64,000 nt of DNA from Paragorgia papillata (lineage: Eukaryota; Cnidaria; Anthozoa; Scleralcyonacea; Coralliidae), in NCBI GenBank assembly GCA_035771165.1, contig JAWNZC010000304.1, positions 248,001-312,000 on the forward strand, in the 5' to 3' direction. The position numbers were made by a program, and so were the translations under genes. The notes beneath the pieces were generated by a model. That model was not told the DNA's origin and did no database searches. It saw only the letters and a program-made list of their open reading frames with translations. Each line of letters starts with the position of its first letter. The stretch's first letter is position 1. This document shows, piece after piece, positions 43,185-54,458 of this stretch.

Positions 43185-45004
43185 AACTAGATCCCAAGAA
43201 TAGTGCAAAGTTTCTAGTCAAAGATAATAACAATTTTTGCCACGTGTACGCACTGCCAGCCCATTTTGTAAAGGAAAGCCCACAGCATAGTCATGCCCAC
43301 AGTTAATTTAATACAAGGCAAAACTCACACAAACAAGGCAAAACTCACACAAACAAGCCAAAATAGAATCTCCAGGGATTCTTAAAGAGTCAATTTCTCT
43401 TGTCAAGAACGCAAAAAAAAATCATAAACTCCGACAAACATACATGAATACTGACGTCTTTTTGCACTTCGCTATTGTCTTCCGGTCTGTTGACAACAAG
43501 AACTTTTTGAACTCCTCGAAATTTTTGTGGCGCATCACAAGAATTCCGATAAAAATACGTTTCGTGTGACGTCCAGTCAATCCAGATCAAAATTGACTAA
43601 AATCTGCCAAGTGGATAAGTTTTTGTTGCTTTTACAAATTACTGTTGTGTAGCTTCACGTTATGTAGTCTTGCGAATCGTCTCCCACTCACGCGCTAAGT
43701 TCAGTCAGGTACGGATAGAAGGATTTATAGAATATTTCAAACATTCATGTTTAATATATGGCCAGGGTTCTTCGTACAATTGTTTATGAACACCAAATCA
43801 AAATGCGAAGACAGTCTACAATCTCCATGAGTATACAGAATTTGTTATTGAGCTGACGTACAAAACGGCTCGAGCGTCACTCGTGTAAAATATAACAGAC
43901 ACGAACCAACAACACTCTACAAACCGACTTCACAACATCGTCAACATGCCAGACCATCTTAAAGTTGAATGTAAAGCTTTTAATATAGACTAGGCAGACA
44001 ATAAATCCTTTCGTCCATACCATATTTAATTAGCCATGCAGCTAAGCCTAGATAGTCGTTGTTTCGAGAAGAAAATTGGTCGCTCCTTTGCGTTTCTCCG
44101 CCATTGTTGCATTCGCCAGTCTCAAACAAAACCACGCGTGCGCAGTGCTATTCTAATATATTCCGGGGGGAAACTTTCATTCTCGATATATTTAATAAGA
44201 TATATTAACTTCTTATTAACCGAGAGCGCGGTCATTACGGAAAAATATCAGACCGAGGTCTTGACAGTACGGACCGAGCCCGTACGGCGAGAACGAGGTT
44301 AATAAGAAGTTTATTATATGGCATTTTGAAACAACATATCTTACATTTATACCTTGTCATGATACGTACAACTGTACTTTAGTCAGTTCAGTGTGACCTC
44401 GAGCGTGTGATAAACTCATCGTTTTCAATGTTGTTGCTCTTATTGTCATCGCTTTCGGAATCCTAAAACTCGCTTCCAAATTGCTCATCATCCCACTCAT
44501 ACATAATTTAGTCCTCAGGTTATTGAATTCACAATATTTTTGCGGTTTTTCTTTTGTTGTTTAGTTGCAAAATGGCTGGCAAAATCCATAATGATCGTGG
44601 TCGTTACGGAAAATAATCGACCGGCACGTGACGCGTCTCGGCCAATGAGAACACACGATTTCAATGGAGGTAACGTGTGCCATATAATAATAATTAATAA
44701 TGCACCAGGATTTTACACGTCTTTCAAGAAATACCCATAGATAAGGTACAAACCTGTCTGTTATCGCTCTTCAGGGCTTACGAGCTTTAAGCAACATAAA
44801 TATTTGTCGTATATGAAAGACTAATACTATAGTGTTTGACACTTTCACTGGTTTTAGTCTTTCAACTACGACAAGTATGTATGTCGTTAAACCTGGTAAG
44901 TTTTACCCCCGGAAAATTTACACTATCTATCTATCTATCTATGTATCGTGTGAATTTTCACCACTCATCACAATACTGCAAAGTTTCTGAGAAACTTTGC
45001 ACTA
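43185..45004. repeat. Repeat D, copy 2
   Basis: Same ends as 31627-32604 (TAGTGCAAAGTTTC at 43201, GAAACTTTGCACTA at 45004). Extra segments are 43375-43640 and 44157-44735. The ATCT run is expanded (44928-44943). The first extra segment carries a 66-codon minus-strand frame (43390-43590) with no recognisable domain. Confidence 0.82.
44157..44735. mobile_element. Insertion inside repeat D copy 2
   Basis: Absent from copy 1, where CTATTCAAATATAT joins AGATAAGG nearly directly. It contains TATATTAACTTCTTATTAAC / GTTAATAAGAAGTTTATTAT as inverted arms around ACCGAGCGCG-type sequence (44200-44320), a hairpin type frequent in cnidarian repeats. The ends of the insertion are not exact. Confidence 0.6.
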
Positions 45005-45117
45005 AAAATGGAAGATCTTGAAATGCAAAAGTTTGATTTGTTGAATTGTTTATGTAATGTAAATGAACAACAATTACTATTCCTGGGAACAGAAACCACA
45101 AATATTCTCATTGACTG

Positions 45118-45590
45118 CTAAGTTAGAAAAGCGCGCAGAAAGGAAGAAAAAGCCCTGGGAAAAAGGCCCCTTGGGACTTTAAGGTAATCAAAATAATTAC
45201 ACATGCATATAGAAGCTATAAAGCAGGGTAGGGTAGCTACGAATAAATTACTCTCTTGAGTTAGAACGTGGAAGACGTTAATAGGGGACTCTCTCGGAAA
45301 ACGCCCCACCACCTCCCCTGTAGGCCAACAGTGTACTTCACTTCGATCGCTGCGCTCCATCAGCCGTTCGCGGATTTCATTCCCCAGAACCCTCCCGCCC
45401 TTAAGACTCGTGAGCTTGTCCATTGTCGATTTGCACCAATCACAAACGTGCCTGCACATTTTCAGCAGGCATATGTTATTAAGATGATTGGGATTATTGC
45501 ACGAATTACCCCTCCCCCCCGAGGTATAGTAAGCATATTGACAACCTCGTTCCCAGAGCCCACTTTGGGAACGAGATTGGTATATTGATT
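45118..45590. mobile_element. Repeat ending AACCTCGTTCCCAGAG...TTTGGGAACGAG
   Basis: The right end has AACCTCGTTCCCA (45543) facing TGGGAACGAGATTGG (to about 45580), a short palindrome. Similar GGGAACGAGG words appear at 60584. Overlapping open frames on both strands (113 and 106 codons) are Pro-rich, lack motifs and are probably incidental. Confidence 0.45.
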
Positions 45591-45934
45591 AAACGTGATC
45601 CTTTGAACACTGTGAACAGACGGTCAAAAATCCTTTACAATCGACAACAAAAGACTTGACAGTAAGTAAATTATTTTGTATTTGAAATCCTTAGCTGTTG
45701 CCGCTTACTGGGCTGCAAATAACAGCCGGTCATCGGACATTGTCCGGCATGATTGTACGTTATTGTCCGCCCAACCTCATTATGGCTGGTCATTATGACC
45801 GGTCAATTCAAACTTACAGAGTTAATAGTTAGTCTTTAAGATGTTTTGTCCATTTAATACCAATTAAATAATAATAATACGTTAGTAAAAGTATACAGAA
45901 AGAAAGGAATTAAGGAAACAGATGAGCCCGTGCG

Positions 45935-46102
45935 ACAGGTCAACGACTGCTAAGCTATAGTCCAGCGTATTTCCCTGACTCTGACTCTTCTGCGAACTCT
46001 GAAGATTCTGATGATGAGTCAGACTCAATCGAACAAGAGAATGTTGTGCCTGAAGACTTATTCAGTAGAACTAGTAGTAGCGATGAAGATGATGCATAGA
46101 AA
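45935..46102 (+). pseudogene. Ser/Asp/Glu-rich C-terminal fragment, unknown
   Basis: An open stretch reads Y-F-P-D-S-D-S-S-A-N-S-E-D-S-D-D-E-S-D-S, then E-Q-E-N-V-V-P-E-D-L-F-S, ending S-S-S-D-E-D-D-A-stop. A similar acidic Ser-rich C-terminus ends at 47572. I do not recognise the protein. Such acidic termini occur in many nuclear proteins and in some transposases, so no function is assigned. Confidence 0.3.
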
Positions 46103-46764
46103 CTTACGATGTACACTACACTACACTACAGTAACAGATACATGTACTGTAATGGTAAAAATAAATGCTATAGTAATATATTATACATGTACAGTACTGT
46201 ATAAATTAAATTATTTACCAGTAGTGTTACTTGAGAGAAAAAGACGAAACCGTTTATCCAAAAACCAATATAATATTTCAGAAGAACACTTGATATATTT
46301 CATAACATTTATAATTATAACAACTTTATATTTAATTAACTTTTGAGAAACTGACAAAGTTATAACTCATTAGTTAATATTTATTACTCGAGTTAAGTTT
46401 TACTTTTTATGTTACAGTTATGCTGACAGTCTCAGGGTGCTAGGCTATATTAATATATACCATGCATTTTATGTTGTAATTGTAAACATCAGTGTCAGTG
46501 TCTGTTTCAGCTGATCAACAATGAGAAGAGATTTTTGTATCATTTTTGTATCAATCCTTATTCCTGTACTATATTATAGATTGTTTTTAAAATGGATCAT
46601 GCATTACGTACAGGTAGTACTAGTTTACTGTTAATTTTCGAGATAAAAAATCTATTCTGATTCCTCGTGCATCCCATTATGATAAATGGGTGCATTTATA
46701 AAAAGTAGGGAAAACCTTAGTCCGTCCGGCCAGAATTTCTACATGTCTGACCACTTTCTGGCCT

Positions 46765-46820
46765 GGCCTGACATTTGTCCTTGACATTTGACATTTGTCC
46801 CTGACATTTGACATTTGCAG
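46765..46820. repeat. TTGACATTTGTCC short tandem repeat
   Basis: About four units of (C)TGACATTTG(TCC) in 55 bp, with two unit types interleaved. Confidence 0.75.
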
Positions 46821-47041
46821 GCCTGCACTTATACAACTGTGAGTCGCCATAAAGGACCATTTCATTCGACTTTTGAATGCTTTGTAAATAAAACCTATAA
46901 TCTTTGTATTTCACTGTTCAGTTTACTTCTTATTTTATCTCACATTTTTATAAATTGGTACAGTCTGTAGAATGCCAGTATCATTTGTAGTTTTACTGTG
47001 GAGCTACGGTTTCAAGGTAATAAAATAAAGCCTTAAAGAAC

Positions 47042-47572
47042 ATGTTATGGTCGAGTATTTACTACTTGACTTTTGTTGGTAAATTTATATCAAAACAATT
47101 AGACAACGAACCCGAGCAGAAAAATGATGTGGTAAGGTGGTTAGTAAATACACCCTGTAGTGCTCATTTCAGAAGGAATCTACGTTTGGGGTTACTATAC
47201 CTCTCTGCAATTAAAGCAATTATTATGCGTTTCTCATCTCATCTCAATGTTGATTGGTTGCTGGTACAGTATCAAGCGTTTAACCAGGATTTCAAAACTG
47301 GCCATTCAAAAATTAAGGTGGGAGTTACAATAAAGGTAAAAACCCAAAACAGGTTTCAGGTTACAGTTCTGACAGTGAAGTATCAGATTCAGCATCATCA
47401 GATACTGAGAGTGAATCTGGTGTCATGGAGACCAACAATGTGATGACACAGCCAGAACCAGCATCTTCTCATTCTGAGAGTGAACTTGATGACATCATGG
47501 AGATGCCAGATCATAATGGGCTATTAAGCCCATTTGACTCAGACGATTCATCTGACTTTAATGGATTTTAAT
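47042..47572 (+). pseudogene. Possible coding fragment with acidic Ser-rich end, unknown
   Basis: A 133-codon open frame from 47042 contains K-Q-L-D-N-E-P-E-Q-K-N-D-V-V-R-W and R-R-N-L-R-L-G-L-L-Y. Near 47325 a second frame takes over with S-G-Y-S-S-D-S-E-V-S-D-S-A-S-S-D and ends D-S-D-D-S-S-D-F-N-G-F-stop. The change of frame at a natural boundary suggests one decayed ORF or two exons. Composition looks coding in both parts. No family recognised. Confidence 0.35.
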
Positions 47573-47649
47573 TTATTAAACTTAATTAAAGAATTCTTCA
47601 GAGTTGAAGTTCAGTCTAATATTTTGCAGAGAGTGTGGGTCATATTAAA

Positions 47650-47925
47650 ATAATTGCAGTATTATACAATAACATGAATAAGATGTTAAATTTTGGATAC
47701 TACAAGTTGCGATTTGGTAAAAAAAATGTGGGATAGTGGATTTCAAAGGGGGATACCAGCTGAAAATTCCAAATTTCAAGCCCTGATAGAGGGTATAAAA
47801 TTGGGACCCTGTCCTCACAACAATCACTCCCTGATAAAGACACTTGACTGGAGTGTCAAAAAGTTGGGTCATGAACAGTAACTTTTTAAGCTATGTTCAA
47901 AACTTTTTAAACCAGATAATTATTA
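47650..47925. mobile_element. Decayed half copy of the ATCAGACATAG MITE
   Basis: GGGTATAAAATTGGGACCCT, CACTCCCTGATAAAG, GACTGGAGTGTC, AAAAGTTGGGTCATGAACAG and TTTTTAAGCTATGTTC follow the order of the right half of 40589-40984, with many substitutions. Confidence 0.65.
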
Positions 47926-48222
47926 GAGATTTTCCCAGGAACTTCCTTATCTACAGTAAGGCAAGCAGGACTTACTATTTGCAGGACTGAGTAGATTATG
48001 CAAGTTCCATTCTTTCATTATCCATTCTTTGATTGGCACAAGTTCTTCGATTACAGACAGTCTACAAAAATTTTCAAATGGCTATGGTCATTATAACATC
48101 TGTACTAAAGATAATTGCTTAGCAGTTAGCATATACCTGTACTGTGATTGCTATTTATATTGTATATACAAAAAGTGAAATTAAGGTATTTTCTATTTGA
48201 TAACAAGAAATATGGAAAGAAA

Positions 48223-48706
48223 TACCGTATTTTCTGGGCGATAACCTGCACAGCGTATAATCTGCACAGCAACAAAAATGTCACTTTTGGAAAATTAAAT
48301 CAGCGTATTACCCGCACCATCGGATAACCTGCAGCTGCTAATAATAGGTTTGGGCAAGGTAGCACGAAGGAAACCCGAGCACATTCCGAAAATGAAATAA
48401 CCAGGCCGTAGCCCGCGACTGCGATATGCTAATGAATATACCGCATTATTCAAAATGGCTGAATATAAATGAAGGAATGCTGAACAAAGAAGAAGAAATA
48501 CAGGTCAATCTGGCACGCTCCCTTGGTTTGTGACCACAAAATTTTAAAAAAGTACAATACCAGTAGTTGAAAGATGAAAGTAGAATCCTTGGTCTCTGGT
48601 CTTTGTGATGGTGTCGTCTTAATAATTCAACAGATTACCCACACTGATTATGTTTCCTAGCAAAATTAAGAGATAACCCGCAGGTTATCGCCCAGAAAAT
48701 ACGGTA
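48223..48706. mobile_element. MITE with TACCGTATTTTCTGGGCG ends
   Basis: TACCGTATTTTCTGGGCGAT...AACCTGC at the left is the exact complement of GCAGGTTATCGCCCAGAAAA...TACGGTA at the right. Subterminal words repeat (ATAACCTGCA, ATTACCCGCACC). The interior has no ORF. Ends of this style are widespread in animals; the terminal TA could be a TA target duplication. Confidence 0.85.
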
Positions 48707-49396
48707 CTGACGTCTTCATGCACAGCATGCTATTGCTTAATGTTTAAACAAACAAAATGCACAATGAATGTTAGTATGCACCACAATCCATTTTCTTTTC
48801 ACTCTTCTAGCAAAACCTTGATTTCTGTAATATTTCCAAAATATTGTTTGTCCTTAGCAAGCTTATGAAACATTACAAAACTGCACGGGATTGCTGGTAA
48901 CCAACAATATACCGATAATTGGTATATGCCAGCCACCGATTAATCGGCTTCAGTAATTGGCTATTTTCATGATTGGCTCATCTCTAATCTGTTGTGTCTC
49001 AAAAGAGTTGAAATCTCTCAAACATTATTACAGTTGAACACACAAAAAATATCTCTCTCACCACAGCTTCCACAGGTCTCATCACTTACAATTATTCTGA
49101 CAACTGTACATGTGATTGCTGAAAGCTAAGATCAATGAGCTTGATTTGATCGCTCATACCAACTCTACTCACATAGTTGCTATCATCAAAAAACTTGGTT
49201 GACAAATATATTAGTTCCTGACAGTGCACTCTGTATTAGTAACTTTAATCTCTTGTGGTGTTGGTGTGTAATATAGCCACAGCTTTCATCCCACGAGATG
49301 GCTGTTTGATTTCAAATGCTCTTACATAGAATCATTGTGGATTACAATTCACCCCCACAACCCATGTCGCACATGGATCATACTCTTGGCAGTTAC

Positions 49397-49705
49397 CGTA
49401 TTTTCTGGGTGATAACCTGCGGGTTATCTCTTAATTTTGCTAGGAAACATAATTAGTGCGGGTAATAGGGTGGTGCGGGTAATCTGTTGAATTCTTAAGA
49501 TGACGCCATCATGAAGACTGGAGACCAAGGCTTCTACTTTCATCTTTCAACTACTGGTACTGTACTTTTATAAAATTTTGTTGTCCCAAACCAAGGGAGC
49601 ACGACAGACTGACCTGTATTTCTTCTTCTTTGTTAGGCGTTCCTTCATTTTATATTCAGCCATTTTGAATAATGCGGTGTATTCATTAGCGTATCCTACT
49701 TGAAC
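49397..49705. mobile_element. Inverted partial copy of the TACCGTATTTTCTGGG MITE
   Basis: TTACCGTATTTTCTGGGTGA and GGTTATCTCTTAATTTTGCT match the complement of 48420-48706, continuing through AATAATGCGGTGTATTCATT. The other terminus is missing. Together with 48223-48706 this forms an inverted pair 0.7 kb apart. Confidence 0.8.
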
Positions 49706-49905
49706 ATCTACAATCAAGAGCCACGTAATTGTAAATTTGTTATTGTGATTTAATTGTAAATTTACTTATTTTTTATTTTATTATTATTAACTTTACTGAA
49801 ATCTAATTACTTAAAGCACACTCACTCACACAATACACCTATGTACTTATTATCTATAGTATACCAATGTGGCAAAACGTAATAAATAAATAAATAAATA
49901 TTTCT
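49705..49905 (+). repeat. LINE-like 3' tail ending (TAAA)n
   Basis: AT-rich sequence with TATAGTATACCAATGTGGCA and AAACGTAATAAATAAATAAA at its end resembles a CR1/L2 3' UTR and tail. It is not joined to coding sequence on its 5' side here; the inverted MITE replaces it. Confidence 0.4.
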
Positions 49906-50029
49906 TATTGACCATCCTGCATATGTGTTGGTTATTATCACAAAAGATTTCAACTCCAACAGCAAAAACCTCATGGGTACTAGCATGGTTTTGACACAAA
50001 TAATTAAGACTAGAGATACTGGAATTCAT

Positions 50030-51200
50030 TGACTGAATTCAACCAACTGAGAAATAGGGTCCAATATGATTCAAATTACTAGCATAAAAAGTGAAAGATC
50101 TTAAAGAAATGAGCAACGTTTCAAGCTGGAAGAAGACAAAATGTTTGGGCAAGGCTAGTATTACTACAGATTGGTGTCAACAGTTGCTGAGTAAAACTAT
50201 AACTACCATAGCACTACTTTCTGAAAAAGTTAACAACTTCTTTGTTGGTTTCAACAACATCAGACTTCCAACCTCTGCTCAGCAAGACAATGCAAATGAC
50301 AAATCCATTGAAGTCGCTGGTGAATTCCTGGTCACTGAAAGTATTATGTTATAGAGAACTAAAGAAGGTTAAGTGTAACACATCTCCAGGTCCTGATTCC
50401 ATCCTGAACAGAATACTAAAGGAGTTTACCTTACAATTCACACCAGTGACTGATATTTATAACTCATCAATGCTCCATGCTGTGATACCGAACAAAGTCA
50501 AGCAATCTATTGTCTGTCATCAATACCAAAATGTTAATGCCACCAAAAACTAAGATCTCCACCATACTGTATATTCCTTAGGCTTTTAGCCAGGTGGCTG
50601 TCCAGCCATCGTATGGATGGCCACTTTTGAAAAATCAGATTTTTGGATGGTTACTTTTTGTATGGATGCCTATGGGCAGAATAAAAAAATATTTTCCTTG
50701 AATAACATCTCACAGGTTTCTTCCTTTCTGCATGTCTCTGGATAATTATTAACAGACACTTATTATGTGGTTTTTATGATTTATTGTTGTCAACAGCATG
50801 CAGATATGAGGATAGATTGCGAGATTGATTTAAGGTGTATAGAGCAGCAACATGAAGTAGTGAGTATGTTGTGTAATAAAACAATACATGAAAATGATAG
50901 TGAATAATTTAAATATGTATAAACGAAAAATGAGTCAAAGAACTCTATTCAGTCTTACTACTCGGTGACATGGTCTATCGAAATTTTTTCGTTGTCACTC
51001 ACGTTTTGAAACATGGCTAAACGTCTAATAACCAGTAAACTTGATCGTTTCCAATTTGCAAAAAAAGGTTGCTCTACGACCCAAGCCCTGGTATATTTCC
51101 TATAACGTATTAGAGGCGATGAACAGAAGAAATTTCTTGGTTCGGGCCTTTTTTGCTGATTTAAGCTAAAGCTTTGATCTGGTAGAGGTTTCTGAATTTC
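50030..51200 (+). pseudogene. CR1/Jockey-like LINE reverse transcriptase, broken
   Basis: Words in order: E-F-N-Q-L-R-N-R-V-Q-Y-D (50035), W-K-K-T-K, V-N-N-F-F-V (50235), S-P-G-P-D-S-I-L-N-R-I-L-K-E-F (50385), I-Y-N-S-S-M-L..V-I-P (50455), V-x-Q-Y-Q-N-V (50515). After about 370 bp of non-coding sequence come L-D-R-F-Q-F-A-K-K-G-C-S-T-T-Q-A-L-V (51035) and, with frame breaks, K-F-L..A-F-F-A-D-L-S-K-A-F-D-like codons to 51180. These are the N-terminal half of a non-LTR RT (GPDxIxxxxLK, QFGxxxGxSTxxAL). Missing are the FxDD catalytic block and everything 3'. Confidence 0.8.
50565..50945. other. Insertion or degraded linker inside the LINE RT
   Basis: This stretch separates the two recognisable parts of the RT. 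It contains AGCCAGGTGGCTGTCCAGCC and three relatives of TATGGATGG(C/T), but no ends or target duplication that I can define. Confidence 0.35.
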
Positions 51201-51289
51201 ATTCAATATAAGATAAGTGAAAAACAATGATATCCCGGATTTTTTCGACATTAATTCAGAATATAAAGAAACATTAACAGCAATCAATG

Positions 51290-51640
51290 TAGTGATCTGC
51301 CTAGGCAGTGTAGGAATAAAAATCGAAATATAAAATAATCCAACAGTGAAATAAAAGTAGCGTGCTGCGTAAAATATTTAGTTTGGCACTGGGTAGATGA
51401 GTCACTCAGGAATTGGGTTAGTGTTGAAACAATAATCGAAATATGGTAAGGTTTGATATACTGCCGAAACAGCATATCAAACCTTACTATATTTCGAAAT
51501 ATAAAATAGTTGGTGTGCTGCAGAAATAAGCACTACGAGGTTTTGACAACGTTTCGACGACAGCCCTTCGTGAGTGAAATTTAAAAGATTCGACAGTACG
51601 AACACGTTAACTGTCGAATATCAACTATTATCGTTAAACG
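51290..51640. repeat. Diverged relative of the GCCGAAACAG hairpin region
   Basis: AGTGAAATAAAAGTAGCGTG, CTGCCGAAACAG and AACGTTTCGACGACAGCCC recall 1815-1900 in block A. Locally, TATCAAACCTTACTATATTT pairs with AAATATGGTAAGGTTTGATA around the CTGCCGAAACAG core (51433-51495). Confidence 0.6.
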
Positions 51641-51974
51641 ATAATAAAGGTTTAAAACTCTTTCATTGTTGCCTGACGTATGTGTTAAAGACTAAAACAA
51701 AAATTACTAAAACTGTTACCTCGTGAATTTATTGTTCCTTCGATCATGGCCATTTGGGCTAATTCTTTGTTCACCCTCCTCATAACTCGCATCTACGAAC
51801 TCCAATCAAGGATTGAATTCAGAAAACAAAATAAATATCAACATTTTCTCGGGTTCCCATTACTTTCACGTTACCCTGCGAGCAGAGCCTTCTTTTCCAA
51901 TATTTCTAAAAGAAGCCATAGCTCAGAACTCCACCTAGGAGCTTCTTCATGGTGACTATGCTCTATGGGCTCAA

Positions 51975-53761
51975 CAGGTGGGAAAATTGTCTTAACTGAC
52001 CAAAAATCGCGGGCGCATTTGCTCTGTTTCTTTATTTTCGTTCGAAATGAGGTTCGTTCAGGTTCGAATGTGTTGTTAGCTGAAATATTTGGTAAGCTGA
52101 AGAAGAGAAACCTTGGCGATTTAAAACTGGTTGTGATGACTTTCATGTGAGCTACATAATCCTATGATCGGAGTTATGGAAACCTTGGATTATTCGAGGA
52201 GAATATGCAACAAACAGGGTTTTTCGTTTCGATGTGCATTTTGTTTGTGTCGACAAACTGTATAAACAGCAAAATACTACTAAAAGGTGAGTTGAAATAT
52301 CTAGATCATATGTTTATCTTTAAAAATACTGTGTGAATTGTTAATATTGAGGCCCACTTGACGGTGTAAATTTATCGCCTAGTTGCTTAATATCCTAAAA
52401 ACAGTTAAAATCAGTGCTTTTGAACGAGCCATAGTAAAACATTTAGCCCTTTGCCACCCAAATTTTATTCTCTTAAACTATCCATAGTTCTTTGCTCCAT
52501 TTACTGAAATAAATGACAACGTCCGGAAAAATCGAAAACGAACTGAATCTTGTGCCCTTTCGCCTGTCCATAGGAAATTGCGATAACAGTCGGGTTAGGA
52601 AATGTGCTTGAATTACCATATATCGTTTGTTAATCGTCTAAATGAAACTTGACAACTGCTTACAGGTTCTTGCAGTATGACTAAAACCAGTCTGTTTAAG
52701 AATCAACTGCATTTCCGAAGCCTAGGCGAACTGTAAAGTTTGCCCATTTTCGGTACACAATTTTGACAGCTACAAAAAGCGACGAAAGCCAATAAATTTA
52801 AATTTTCGCCTATGCCACCAATTTTTTGGTCTTTCAAAGTATACTTTTGGTCCTAATTGTTAACATTGTACCAGTTTCTGAGCTTCAAAAAATCGTAAAC
52901 ACTTGAATTTCACGCTTTGAATTTGAGTCACTTGAAGCCGCCGTTTTGGATTTGGTTGAACTGATAACTGCTTACCAAAAATAATATTGCATTTGTTATC
53001 ATGCAAATCTTTAAGAGTTCTTTTTCTTTTTTTAGATACTATATTAGCTATATTTATGGCTAAAGAAAAAGTTAAAAGAGTGAAGTGTTTAATATGCTGT
53101 ATATATTTATATACATGCTTATTTTGAAATTGCTAGATTTAAATAAGTGTGTTCAAGCAAAGGTTGACCAACAACGTTGAGTGAAGATACTGAAAGTATT
53201 CAAGTTTATTTAATTTACATATATTCTGCTACATGTACCTATGTTTAAATGTTTGTATATAGTCTTATTGCTTATTAAAGTTAGAAAAAGTTGGAATGTT
53301 ACTCATGTGTTGTACTTGTAATAGACTCTGTTGTAATTTAAATTGGCAGTGATATGAAGATGTGACAATAACTCCTTATTTTTGCTGTGAATTGTTCTTT
53401 TCATTTTCTACTGAACCTTTGACATAACCACCAAAAAGCCAGACACAAGCTTGTTATAAATTGTATTACTGAGTTTATAAAACACGAGCAACTGCCAACT
53501 CGTACTTCCCTGAGCTGTAATATTATGTGTATTATAACCAAAAACTATTTATTATGGGGTTTTCTCTTTTTTATAGTATGGTAGAACATAGTATGTTTCT
53601 TATTCAGTATTTTCGTTTTTAATAAAATATCTAAAAAGAAGTAGAATTACCAGAAAACTCTTCGGATTATTTACAGATTAAAAGCCGCCATATTGCCGTC
53701 CCAGTCCCCCGCAAGTTTGTTTATATCACGGTTTTCGCGCATGCTCAGACAATTTTCCCAC
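51975..53761. mobile_element. Possible 1.8-kb element with CAGGTGGGAAAATTGTC ends
   Basis: CAGGTGGGAAAATTGTCT at 51975 and its complement AGACAATTTTCCCACCTG ending at 53761 form a clean 18-bp inverted repeat, with GGGCTC on the outer side of both. No target duplication and no transposase are visible, and nothing else in the 1.75 kb between looks like a repeat or gene. Confidence 0.4.
52160..53700. other. No gene seen
   Basis: AT-rich sequence with no open frame above background, no repeat partner in the window and no structured RNA that I recognise. Confidence 0.4.
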
Positions 53762-54458
53762 CTGTTTATGGGCTCGAGATAGACAATCGGCCAATTTCAT
53801 GGGGCAGTTCGCAGGCCACGTGCGTGCTGGCTCAAGTTGTCGGCCGAACTCGTCTGGAAATTTTAATGCTAAATTCTAAACACACACACGCAAAACAATA
53901 ACAAGTGAACTGTCCATATATAGCCAAAAACAAAATCAAGACGAAGAAAAAAATCGATAAAAGTTATCTGATAGTTGAGATCTTTATTCACGCTCCATAG
54001 TGGATAATTTTGGTTTGTTTTATGTCAACTCGTCACTTCGTCAGTCGTCAAGTATACTTTCCACGATTGATTCGAACTTTAAAATCCATTTAAAGGCCAA
54101 TTTGTTACACACATCTGCCAAAAAAACAACCCGACTTCTTTTGGGGGTAGTAAACGGCCAACAAACAACAGATTTTAGTCATTTAACATGGAAGTTCACG
54201 ATACTAGATCGCATTTCAAGTCAACAAATGCTACATATCCTACAATACCCCTAGTATCCTCTTCAACGGATCCATTATTTTCGTTTGTCTTCCTAATTTT
54301 ATCGTATGAACACACATGTACCTTCGCCACAGAATAAGGATCAACCAGAAGTCCGACTCGCGGAAAAAAGTGTCCCATTATTTTTATGCGCATGCCATTT
54401 TTTACCATCGGCCATTTTGAAAGTAAGTGCCCCCGGAAAATTAGCCTTCTCGTCCTTG

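Noticed and set aside
45118..45588. 113- and 106-codon frames on opposite strands
   Set aside because: They overlap each other in a Pro-rich, repeat-derived stretch with no motif; at most one could be real and neither is supported.
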